A stretch of DNA of 64,000 nt from Apostichopus japonicus. Taxonomy: Eukaryota; Echinodermata; Holothuroidea; Aspidochirotida; Stichopodidae. Positions 47,187 through 57,729 of this stretch are shown here, piece by piece. The stretch covers positions 16,364,521-16,428,520 of the forward strand of contig NC_092562.1 in NCBI RefSeq assembly GCF_037975245.1, read 5' to 3'. The notes beneath the pieces were generated by a model. The model searched no databases. It was given only the letters and a program-made list of their open reading frames with translations, and was not told where the DNA came from. The position numbers were made by a program, and so were the translations under genes. How positions within the stretch are numbered: the stretch's first letter is position 1; the number at the start of each line of letters is the position of its first letter.

Positions 47187-47556
47187 CACTATGTCAGTGG
47201 CGGAGCTAGGGGTATTGGTCAGGAGGGACGAGAATGGTCTGTATAGGGCGCTTTCGACACTATCTAAGCGGAGCGCCACCACTGGTTGGCGCAGAATTTT
47301 TTTGAGTAAAGATACTCCCTAGATCGCCGGAAATGACCGTTTCCGGGCCTGGCTAATTTGCAGATAAACGAAGAATAAATAGGTGTCATCGCCAAATTAC
47401 ATCAACAAAGTGTGACAAATGTCAATAAGTAGATGTGTGCGCAATAAAAAAGTCAATAATTGCGAATAAGTAAAAAGTGGTAAAGAGCTGAAAAGGGCGC
47501 CAGCAGTCCATTTGAGTCCGTCAGGGGGGGGGGGGCATCCGCCCCTGACTATATGG

Positions 47557-48653
47557 CAGGCGCGGCGGAACGGAAAAATTATTGGGGGGGCTAATGTGTG
47601 GAGACTATCTAAGCGGAGCGCCACCATCGGTTGGCGCGGAGCGTACAAGAAAATTTTGGGTTATTTCAAACCCCCAGATGGCCGGAAACGGCACTTTCCG
47701 TGTGTTTTATGCTGCGAATACCTAGCCCTAAAATATGGGTCTCAAGTCTGCAATTTCTCAGATTGCACGTAAAAGTCTGTAAAAACATTGTAATTTGTAT
47801 ATTCGATGGTGTTTTAAGAGAGTAGCTATTATACTCGTAGTGTACTCGCAAAGACGTTTTTGAGTGTAGTAAGGGCAGTGGCGGAGCTAGGGGTATTGGT
47901 CGGGGGGGGGGCAAGAATGGTCTGTAGGGGCGCTTTCGACACTATCTAAGCGGAGCGCCACCACAGGTTGGCGCGGAGCGTACAGAAAAATTTTGAGTAA
48001 AGATACTCCCTAGATTGCAGGAAATGACCCTTTCCGGGCCTTGCTAATTTGCAGATAAACGGAGAATAAATAGGTGTCGTCGCCATTTTGTCGGAAAATT
48101 ACACCAACAGAATATGACAAATGTCAATAGGTATATGAGAGCGCAATAAAATAGTCAATAATAGCGAATAAGTAAAAAGTATATTGAAAAGCTGAAAAGG
48201 GCGCCAGCAGTCCATTTGAGTCTGTCGGGGGGGGGGGGGCATCCGCCCCCTGACTGTATATATGGACGCTCCGCACCTAAGTAAGGGGATGTTGGAGAAC
48301 TGGCTGAAATGAGGCAAGTCATTGGCCTAAGACGAAGTTGTGTTACGCTTACTGGTACTCACACTCACTGCTTCCACTTTTCACGGGGCGTGAAGACGCG
48401 GTTGGGGTGACAATGTGGTCTATAGCCAGGGGACGGGCCGAGGGTCCCCCAGCAATTACTAAAATTATTACACCTATATAGTATACGTGTGCATCGGACA
48501 GATCGACAAGTATGCATTGAAAAATGGGCAGATGCACGTTTCGGAGCCTTGGTAAATATTGGGGGGGGGGGGGGCTTATCATGCATTTGCCCCCTCAACT
48601 TTTTCATTGGGGGGGGCTGAGCCCCCCCAAGCCCCCCGGTTCCGCCGCCACTG
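47557..48653. mobile_element. Second-level nested hAT-type MITE (family B-like)
   Basis: Ends caggcgcggcggaacgg and ccggttccgccgccactg; perfect 8 bp target duplication ctatatgg at 47549-47556 and 48654-48661, which lies inside the outer element. It carries the shared ctatctaagcggagcgcc...ggttggcgcggagcg module and a ccagatggccggaaacgg segment. It is itself interrupted at 47876-48279. Its own length without that insertion is 685 bp. Confidence 0.92.
47876..48279. mobile_element. Third-level nested hAT-type MITE (family C, 404 bp)
   Basis: It starts cagtggcggagctaggggtattgg, the same as the outer element, and ends ggacgctccgcaccta, a mutated version of the outer element's right end. The 8 bp target duplication agtaaggg is perfect at 47868-47875 and 48280-48287, inside the second-level element. 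Its sequence closely matches the outer element along its length, so family C was active both before and after the family B-like insertion. Confidence 0.9.
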
Positions 48654-48683
48654 CTATATGGACGCTCCGCCACTGCACTATGT

Positions 48684-51600
48684 CCGTCTTGTAGCTCGAT
48701 TATCAAACTTCACCACTTTAATATGGGAAACAAACCGTACAAAATTAAAACGTGCAACATTGTAATATACTTGCCGTGGATGGGGAGACAAGTAGTCATG
48801 AGATTGAACTTGATGTGGTAAACCTATTGAACACCATCATTGATCTTATGCGTTCCTACTTTGACGTTGTCATGCGGACTTTCTATGAAACTGATCCCCA
48901 CCCGTACCCCCACCTCATCAGTCTAGCATCTCGGACGGGGGCATGTTTTAACCGATTATCGGAATGTTACATAATGTCCATTCTTCCTTCTTCCTCAATA
49001 TTATTTACGAAGGGAACAAAGTTTTTTTTCTTCTCTTAATCAGTAGTATTTAAAAATATGTCGAACCTTAAGTATTACATTTTAAATTTAATTAAGATAA
49101 ACATACTCTTATTTACGAATTAAGTCCTAAATATGACAAAAAGGAAGAAATAGGCGATACAGTTATGTAAAGCCATATCAAACATCCCCATTATTAATAG
49201 AATGTTCCATAGTGCACTAACTCGTTGTAATTTAACTGTCGAGACGTGCAGAAATACCGGTTTCCCAGTTATATGTAATACACACGTGCGATTACAACAT
49301 TGTGTAGTGAAACTGCAAATCGTAAGGACAGCACTCCGTGGTAGCAGAAGACATCCAAGTCGTCATAACCAAAAATCCTTTCCTTTGGCAACTCAATTCT
49401 TCCGGTGAGTGATCGTGAAAGGTACATTCAAGTTACCACGATAGGTAAACCATTTTTTTAAACGTAAAAATGGTGTAAGGCTAGCTCTTTGTCTAACATA
49501 GTCAAGTAACAACGATGTATTGTAACATGACATTAGTTATACTAGTTACGTAGCCTTGTATAGTTGTAACGTAGGCCTAGACCTAACTTGTTCGGCTTGC
49601 CACGGACGTCCAAACGAGACTTACTAACCTAGAACTATTATTAATAATAATAGAGGTCACTGTCATAAACTGAAAAAGTTCCAAACACGAGCATATCTTT
49701 CCTGCCTAGCCTATGTCTAGCAGTAAGAACTTGGGCCGAACAAAACCTCCAGTACTGTTAGTACCATAACAAATACATGGGAGTATTAAATTAAAACTTA
49801 ATTAGTATTACTGGGCTAATCCGATTAGGCCTACTACTACTAGTACTATAGAAAATAGTATATAGTACAAATAGGCTAGTACTAGTTGTTTCCAACTTGG
49901 TCGCACAGTAAAAAGAAGAGGTTAACCACTTTCAGGGCTTAAGTTATGCTACATTAGGCAGGGGAAATTTTGAGCTGGAATTTCATGCAAGTTTACCATT
50001 CTTACTTCAGACATGTGCCGCATAACTCGTATGTCTTGATCGCAATGCTCAAAACTTTGCAATTAAATGAATAACAGAAAAATAGCCACTCCAAAGTCAT
50101 ATGCTTCTAAGGGCTAGCTGCAGTGGAGTGATTGCTAAATTATCGTAACGTTAGGACTGTACTGTACCCTTAAAGAATTTGGCCTAGATATCATTTTGCT
50201 TGTTCTGATGGGGCAGAGGGTATCGAAGGAAGGTTGAATTTGAAGTAAAATAGTACCACTACCACAAGTTGTGTGGCATTTAAAACTGAAATATTTTAGG
50301 TATTTGATCGTTGGTTAGCATCTTTACTTTATATTAATTAGCTAATTCTTCCTCTAATTTTCCTTTCCTCTCTCCAGACTTGTAAATTTTATATATAAGC
50401 ATTATCTGTTTCGTAAGGATGTGTATATTTTTTTGCCAGTTTGCTGAGATATATTTTGCATTTGACTGCCCCATGTGGGAATCTATCAAGCTAGTATAGT
50501 CCTTCTTTTCCCATGTCTTTCCCATATTTTCTGGAGAGTATGGGTAGAACTGTAAAACTGTGTTTGTAATCAGGAAGCTGAGGGATTCCTTGTCGTAATA
50601 TCAAAAACATAGCACCTGCACTACATGTGTTTGAACTTTCACTACTATTGCTGTAAATAAGTAAAGAAAATATTGTGAGTTTTGTGGAAAAGTTTTCAAC
50701 TTCCAACTTGAATATTTTGTTTTCATGAGTTTGACATCAGCCTACTTTTTTGCCTTCTGCAACTTTGCCAAGTTGTTGTTCTATAGCATCTTCAGTGGAA
50801 AGGGTGACAGTACTTTCCAATCAAGTTGTACCTTTTATATGATTTGTATTTTAAGATTTTGTGTGAACTTCCCACCCCCCCTCCCCCTTCCCCAGTGTAT
50901 AATGATATATATAACTTTTAAGATTTTGTATCGTAGAGAATGATTATGTTCCGAAGGATTGCAGAAGTGCGTGTTTGCTTTAACTATGCTTTATAATGTT
51001 GTCATACACCATAAACTCACCTTTTTACCAATTTTATCAAACCAACTTGAGCTTTGCCTAAAGTACAGTAAGATCGCCCCTTAAGTTCTTTTATAACTGA
51101 CCGCTAATTAGCAAGTATGCAAGTTTTTTTGATTAACTTCCATTGGATTCTAGGATTTTCATACCCTGTCCATGACTCTGTTTACAACTTGGCTTGCTCC
51201 CCTTTGCTCCCCTTCCAAATTTCATCTGCAACAGACAGAAATCTTTGTCGGGATTTTCATATTTGTAACGTTACCATAATACTTGCTTCATATTTCTGTA
51301 AAGAATTCCCTGTTTTAGTTGCAATCTGCCATGTTTGTACGCTTTCTTAGCACACTGTATCACAAATTGACAATATTTTGAAACTGAATTTTGCCCTGGT
51401 TCCTTTTTTAACCATAATAGTATGTCAATTCCAACAACTACAGTACCCACATGATAATATTGAGTTTCAAAGTGCAGTGCATTCCTTAACATCATCAGTT
51501 TACCGCTCCAGGAGGGAACTTCCTCCAAAGTTGTAAACAATGATATCAAACTCGTAAATAATCATGAAGTACTGAAGAGAACTTCCATTTAGAAAGTTTC

Positions 51601-51735
51601 AAGTCACAATTTTAATTGTAAACTGATGCCACAGTACAATTTCCATAAAGACTGGGAGGGTCAAGGTATACAATAGGGGGGATCATTTCGAGGCAGAGCA
51701 TGGAAGTTTCAGGCAGTGTGCATGTATATTATTTT
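48684..51735. other. No gene recognised; one unassigned open frame
   Basis: An open frame at 48752-49039 (+) contains LLNTIIDLMRSYFDVVMRTF and ETDPHPYPHLISLASRTG, which look protein-like, but I do not recognise a family and see no splice structure around it. It could be a gene or transposon remnant. At about 49408 a gtgagt donor-like string follows ttccg, which might end a 5' exon. The rest is AT-rich with nothing identified. Confidence 0.35.
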
Positions 51736-51930
51736 AGATCCTCCTGCAAGCAGGAACTCGCGAAGAACTGGCTTATCAAAGCCGCAAGCTGACCGAAGTC
51801 AGTATCTTAGATTCATATTTTAACGTCCATGATTATGAATTGTCAATTGTCAACAACTCTGTAACTGGACGACATACATTAATCTTGGAGTGACTCGAAC
51901 TCGGGATCTTATGATTGAAAGGCACTGGCA
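51736..51930 (-). mobile_element. tRNA-derived SINE, diverged reverse copy of the 44809 family
   Basis: Read on the minus strand it has a B-box-like GAGTTCGAGTCAC (51902-51890), then tgtcgtc, catggacgttaaa, tcggtcagcttgcg, ataagcc and cgcgagttcctgcttgc, in the same order as the copy at 44809. Insertions and substitutions show it is older. Ends are approximate. Confidence 0.75.
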
Positions 51931-53582
51931 TGTAAACTTTGTTTCTTGTGGTGAATGCAGACTGTAGCTATGAAATGCAAATTTGCTGTAAAAGAATCTA
52001 CCAGTTATAGATAAATGAAGTTCTCACTGGCATTTGCCTGAATTACAGCACACATCATTTTATTATATGCTTATGAGAGCAGACGAATAATATTTGCTGG
52101 TAATAAGTAGTATTATAATGCTTAGTCTAGGTAAGGAAATCTGGTCAAAAAAGAATTTCCACTCGTGTGCAGTTCTCCGCGTCATCTTACCGTCACCGGC
52201 GTAAATTTAAGGGTACTGTGTATGTCCGAAGGAATATTCCATTTCTGAGAGAATGCATGCTTTGCTTTATATATATATATATACTGTATCCTTCACATAT
52301 ATTTACTTTGCTTTGTGAGCGAAGATGTGGATAATTGGTGAGTCTTGGTTCTGAGAATGCAGAATATGTATACAGTACATGTTTGTCATATATTACATTC
52401 TACATTGAAATACAGTATATACTTATAAAAAATATAAAAAATAGCGTAATTAGTTAATATTCATTTCCCCCCAAATACTAGATTTTCAATTCAATTTGAC
52501 CGTAAATAAAGAATGCCTTTACTTTCTCAATGCATCAGGACTGTTCCTACTCTTTGGTCTTTGGGTAAGGAGTGACATCTATGCTTTTATGATATACTCA
52601 TACTTGACTAATGTTAATTAGTGTTAATTAATGTATTAGACTATTAGCTAATATTAATTTACCACAATACTAGTGTAGAAATAGACCTGCAAATTAACTT
52701 CAATAGAGTTAAGTCTTTCAATGATTCTTGTGCTAAGGTTTTATCAGTGTTGCCTTGAAGTTACTGCTAATTGTCACGTACTCAACTGGTATTCAACATT
52801 TTAACATTGTTTTAGTTTAAATATTGATCTTTATCAGCATATTAACTCTTATCTCTTATTATTGACAGTGTATTCTCAGACATAAAGTAAACACTTTAGA
52901 ATGAAATGGCAAAAAAAATAAATAAAAAAAAAGGTTTATGGTATGCTGATCTAGATTCCAAGTTCATCTGGTCAGACTTTTATAGAATGTCAAGCTCTGG
53001 ACATGTTATCTGACTGTGAACTAAGAGTAAAATAAATACTTCAACTTCAACGACTGTTGACCGAAATATTTTGAAACCAACTTTCGCTGTTGTGGGGGGG
53101 TAATCCAACTCTGCTCAATCTCACAAAACCTGGCTCAAAGTAAATGAACAATTGAACATTGACTGGGAAAAGATGTAAACCAAAATAAGCCCTATAAAAA
53201 TGAAGATTTTGGACTAGTGTGTTCAGTCTTATGTAAGGGTACCTGTACACACATGTAGTCTGTACATACAGGGTACTATCAGCATATACATTGCACAAAG
53301 TAACTGTTTAAGACAGCGCAGACCTTATTGCTACAGTACTACAGTGTCCAATTGATTGTCATCAAATGTTCTAATTTTGCAATGGGTTATGAGCCTCTGC
53401 CTTAGTGCTTTAACCTCTTTTCTCTTTTGTCTCAATTTTGTTAATATGCTCTACAGTACATACACAATCACAACATTAGATACTTTGTAATAGAAGTAAT
53501 CCCAACAAGATAGAGCCTGGACATAAAATCTAAAAAATACTCCTCGATTTCAGCGACTCTCTCAGCATTCCTGATAAGTCCT
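51931..53582. other. Intergenic, no gene recognised
   Basis: AT-rich, with a short (TA) run near 52268 and no coding or repeat feature I can support. Confidence 0.4.
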
Positions 53583-53878
53583 TTGCATTCCACTCAGCAT
53601 TGTATCAGTTTCAAAGGCCTTAAGACCTGGATTCTTTGAGTGACCGGAGTGAAATATGTCCTTTGCATTTGTATCAGAACTTTCAAAGGCCTTAAGATCT
53701 GGATTCTTTGAGTGACCAGAGCGAAATATGTCCTTTGCATCTGTATCAGAACTTTCAAAGGCCTTAAGATGTGGATTCTTTGAGTGACCCGAGTGAAATA
53801 TGTCCTTTGCATTTGTATCTGAACTTTCAAAGGCCTTAAGATGTGGATTCTTTGAGTGACCAGAGTGAAATATGTGCA
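53583..53878 (-). repeat. 72 bp tandem repeat, about four copies, open in two minus-strand frames
   Basis: The string tttgagtgacc starts at 53635, 53707, 53779 and 53851, exactly 72 bp apart. Because 72 is divisible by three, translation repeats every 24 residues; one minus frame reads HSGHSKNPHLKAFESSDTNA followed by KDIF in each unit. A second minus frame is also open. No flanking exon structure or family match is visible, so coding is unproven. Confidence 0.9.
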
Positions 53879-55955
53879 TACCATGGCTAAAGTTGTTACA
53901 ATGCTCTATGCTTCTCTGTTAGCATTTCTAACATTTTTTGTTTTTTTACCCAAGAATGCGTTTATTTACATGGTGGACTGGGAGTCTCCTTTGCATTCTT
54001 AGTTTTTGTTAGTGTTAGTTTTCCTCATTTCATTCCCCCCCCCCCATTTTTTATATTTGCTTGTTTTTCTTGTTCTTTGAAAAATACGTACTCTAAAAGT
54101 TTTTATTGTTAGAATTTCTTAGAAGTCTCTTCATCAATCAACTGTATGTTAAACTTTATGTGATTTAATACGGTCTATTTCAAAATTATTGTTGTTGATA
54201 ATTATTGATGTTCTCACCACCATGTTAAATCGGTTTATTACATGATTGACATTATTAAATGAAATAAATTGAATTGCAAGTTTGAAATTTTGTTGTATGC
54301 CTAATGTAGCCTGTTTGAGTTGAGTTTGGTGAGGATAAATGTTATTTGAAATTATTATACTGTACCAAAAAAAAACACCCAGAAGAACAAAAAAGGCAAG
54401 GGTTAAGAGTTCAACAAATGAAAAACTATATATTCAGAATTTTTCAACTTTTTTGACAAAATATTTTTTAGCATTTATGAAACAATGGATCATACAAATT
54501 AATATTTAGGCCTTCGCTGAAGAGCAGAAGTCATCATAAATTAAGCCTTCAAGGAGAAATCCAGAGATATAGAGGACAAAATTTAAAGGTAAATATATAT
54601 ATCTTGAAAAGAGTACTATTACATATATCAAGAGTCTAAAGTCATCCATTCAAAGACACAATCCTTGATCATAACAACAAAATTAATTTGCAAGTAAATT
54701 CATAATTTAATTTTGCCTTGGGGGAATTGGACATTTTTACTTTCTCACATGTACTAAAAAAATATTGTGTATGCAAAAAGCAAATCTAGGTACCATTTCT
54801 TCCCCTTTTTTTTAATTCTTTTTACATTTTTTTCATTATTTTAAATGAATGTGAAAAATTGGCAATTATGATCTCCATCTAGGAAAGACTTGTTTTTATG
54901 ATAGTCTTGAAATGATACCAATTTAGCAAAACAAATTCTGCTTTAACATGCTAGTAAGTACTATATTTTAAGTATGTATGTATTTCTTTTATGGGATTTG
55001 CCATTAAAAATGATCTACGGTCCATGCACAATTAATAATAACGACAAAAGTTCTCCAAAAGTTGCCTTTTAATACTCCATACAAATGACACGTAAATTGA
55101 AATCATGGAAAGAGCTTTTATTGCAACAACCGCCTTGCTCACTGTGGGCCACTCTGGTGAAAGCTGCCGTACGTTGCCATGGTTACACTTCTCTTCAAGT
55201 TTCAACCCAAGAGATTGCGATTGATTGTTTCAATTTGAAGATGTTTTCTAATTGTTTATTGTCCCCAAAGTATTAAAACTTAATGAGCTGAGCAGTCATC
55301 TCTCAGAATAGGATGAGGAGTCGTCTGCTACTGTCGAAGACTATAGTCATAACCTGTTGAATACATTTACAATACTGTATGCTGACTATTTCGTAACTTG
55401 ATGCAGTGTGTAACTGTGTTCCAAACCCGATGTAGTTTAAACATGCAATAGTGTGCAGTATTCATGTGTGATGTATGTTAAAGCATATATGTAAAATACA
55501 CTAAATGTCAAACTTGTAATAAATATAACACAGAATTATTTATTTTAATTTTTAATTTTTTAATTTTTTATTGTGGTGTGGCTAGGGCAGGTTTCCAGTG
55601 ACCTCAGGGTTGTAACTGTATCTAGTTGAAAAGTTCTTTGCGCTTTTCAAGCTTCGATAATATTTATTTCGCAATTTTATTATCCGTCTCCAGCCCTATA
55701 CCCATGCATTGTCCTATCTACCTGGACAATACTGACTTCCAGGACACCGCCCACTTGCACCTTCAAGTCAGTTCTTTGCTGTTCATATAGTTTCCGATAT
55801 TTTTGCCAAGTTATCTGATTTGACTGTATGAGTACTGTTGTCCAGTTTGATTTAAGAGTTCTCATTTTCATACATGCTTACTGGTGAATTTTGTACTCGA
55901 GTAATTAATTTACAAGTATCGAATTATCTCCCAAGCATCTTTCTTCGAATCTACA
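53879..55955. other. No gene recognised upstream of the LTR element
   Basis: AT-rich sequence with short open frames only. The last five bases before the LTR, ctaca, would be one half of the target duplication, but the partner is beyond the window. Confidence 0.4.
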
Positions 55956-57407
55956 TGTAAGAGTTGCGGGATATGGGGTTCTTGTCAGCAGCTAGCTGTA
56001 CAACAAGATTATTGGGAATCCCCCTAGTGGTCACGATGTGTGAGGACAACTGACCACTGTATAACAAATACAACAGGCTAAAAACAAGAATAAGACTGGC
56101 TGTTAGGTATAGAAAATAGTTATATTGCTCGGTCACACATGTGTGCAACATAAAGAATCTTGGGAAAGTACTCTTTACTGTTACACAATTATTAACAATG
56201 AAAACTAGAGATATTGATATAAACAACTAGGGGTGTCAAGTGGCCACAAGACTAATACATGTATGTGCACATTAATAAAAAAAGAGATAGAGCTTATCTG
56301 GCGGGCGGGTCTGTATAGTCCAGCAACACGGCACGGCAATGTAGTAGAATAACTGGTAGGCACGGTGATGCAAGGTTTAATAAATGAATGTCCGATAGCA
56401 GGAAATTACGAAATAGAAGGTGAGAGGTAAGAGTTCCGTGAATATACTCCAGTGGATATAGATACGAGGGAGAGTTCCAGGAATACTCCAATAAAATATA
56501 TATATTCAAAGAAATGTTCTTCCCAAGGAGAGTAGGTAAAGTCCAGGTACAAGAGACAGTAGGTAGAAGACTAGGTGACGTCCACGTAAAAGAGTAGGTG
56601 AAGTCCCGGTAAAAGATAGGTTAAAGAGTAGGTGAAGTCCCGGTAAAAGATAGGTTAAAGAGTAGGTGAAGTCCCGGTAAAAGATAGGTTAAAGAGTAGG
56701 TGAAGTCCCAGTAAAAGATATGTAAATACAAAATGGCAACTAGCAGCTACAGTAGAACACAGCTCTCAGTTCCATTGAATCCAATAAAAACGATGAAATA
56801 ATGTTTACAAGCGTACAGCAAATCAATTATAGACAATTAATTCCTCGGACAGCAAAAGTTATATGAATGTAGATAAATATGTATTCTTTACGCACAAGAA
56901 AGACAACTTCTCTAACTATTTTTATATATATGTATACTGTAATGTACAGACTATGATATCAAGGGTGGCTAATATATACACATGCCCTGTTGACTGGCTG
57001 AGAACTCAACTGCCTCTCTCTCCTAAAACACCTTGGAGGAAGCACCTAAACCACAGGGTAACAACATGTGACCCTCTTAACACCTCTGATTGGCTATACA
57101 CACCCTAGATACCAAGAGTAACACTCAGAACCAATCAGAGCTAATTACACAGGCTAATCTACATACAAATGTCTATCCTATAACTGAACAACTAAGACAA
57201 AACATCCCTTATCTAAGAAAAGAAAGTAAGAAGAGAAGATGTTTACTGCAACCAGCAACTTTGGCAGAACAAAGAAAGTACTGTTGCCACTGGCTCACTA
57301 CTAAATATACAGGGGAATATGAGCACAGGTTGTGGAAGAGTATAGGCATACCTATTACATAACCACTAGGAAGGGGAGAACAAGAAACAGAAATAGAGCT
57401 ATTTACA
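55956..57407 (-). repeat. 3' LTR of the Ty3/gypsy element, 1452 bp
   Basis: On the minus strand it begins TGTAAATAGC (57407) and ends CTCTTACA (55956), with the usual TG...CA ends. The left part is duplicated at 63111-64000. It contains an internal 34 bp tandem repeat. Open frames inside it are shared by both LTR copies and have no family signature. Confidence 0.95.
56588..56722. repeat. 34 bp tandem repeat inside the LTR, about four copies
   Basis: The unit aaagagtaggtgaagtccc followed by ggtaaaagataggtt is repeated at 34 bp spacing; the last copy is variant (cccagtaaaagatatg). The same array occurs in the other LTR at about 63742-63876. Tandem repeats in this part of an LTR may be promoter or enhancer elements, but that is inference. 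Confidence 0.9.
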
Positions 57408-57421
57408 TCCCCGCCCGCTTT
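57408..57421 (-). promoter_or_regulatory. Polypurine tract of the Ty3/gypsy element
   Basis: On the minus strand AAAGCGGGCGGGGA sits directly before the TG of the 3' LTR, where the plus-strand DNA primer is made. It contains two C residues, so it is not a perfect purine run. Confidence 0.7.
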
Positions 57422-57729
57422 ATATTGGCTTACACTGCCAAATGAAAACTTCTTGCAGCAAAAACCACAAAAAAATTTTTAAAAAAAAATAGAAATGACG
57501 GAAACATACAGCATATACTTGTGAAGTATATATCCAACCTGGTTAGGCTAGAAGGCTGTAACTAACACAGTTTCCTAACTTCCTAGGACAACAGTCAAAC
57601 AACTTCTAGCTTGTACATGTGAAAAAAATACAGTATCTCCTAAAACAATCGGATCCTCTGGCAAGGATCATACCACAAAGACCGGTAAGTCTTGGTACAA
57701 AAATACAAATGAATACACAATAACACAAC

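Larger units (their letters stand above)
47195..48675. mobile_element. Outer hAT-type MITE (family C), interrupted by nested insertions
   Basis: Ends cagtggcggagctagg and gctccgccactg form a perfect 12 bp inverted repeat. The 8 bp target duplication cactatgt is perfect at 47187-47194 and 48676-48683. Without the insertion at 47557-48653 and its duplicated 8 bp, the element is 376 bp (47195-47556 plus 48662-48675). The inner insertion sits 14 bp from its right end. Confidence 0.93.

Noticed and set aside
55951-56509. Hydrophobic open frames in the LTR as possible env or accessory genes
   Set aside because: They lie inside the LTR, are copied in both LTRs, and have no signal or glycoprotein features beyond general hydrophobicity.
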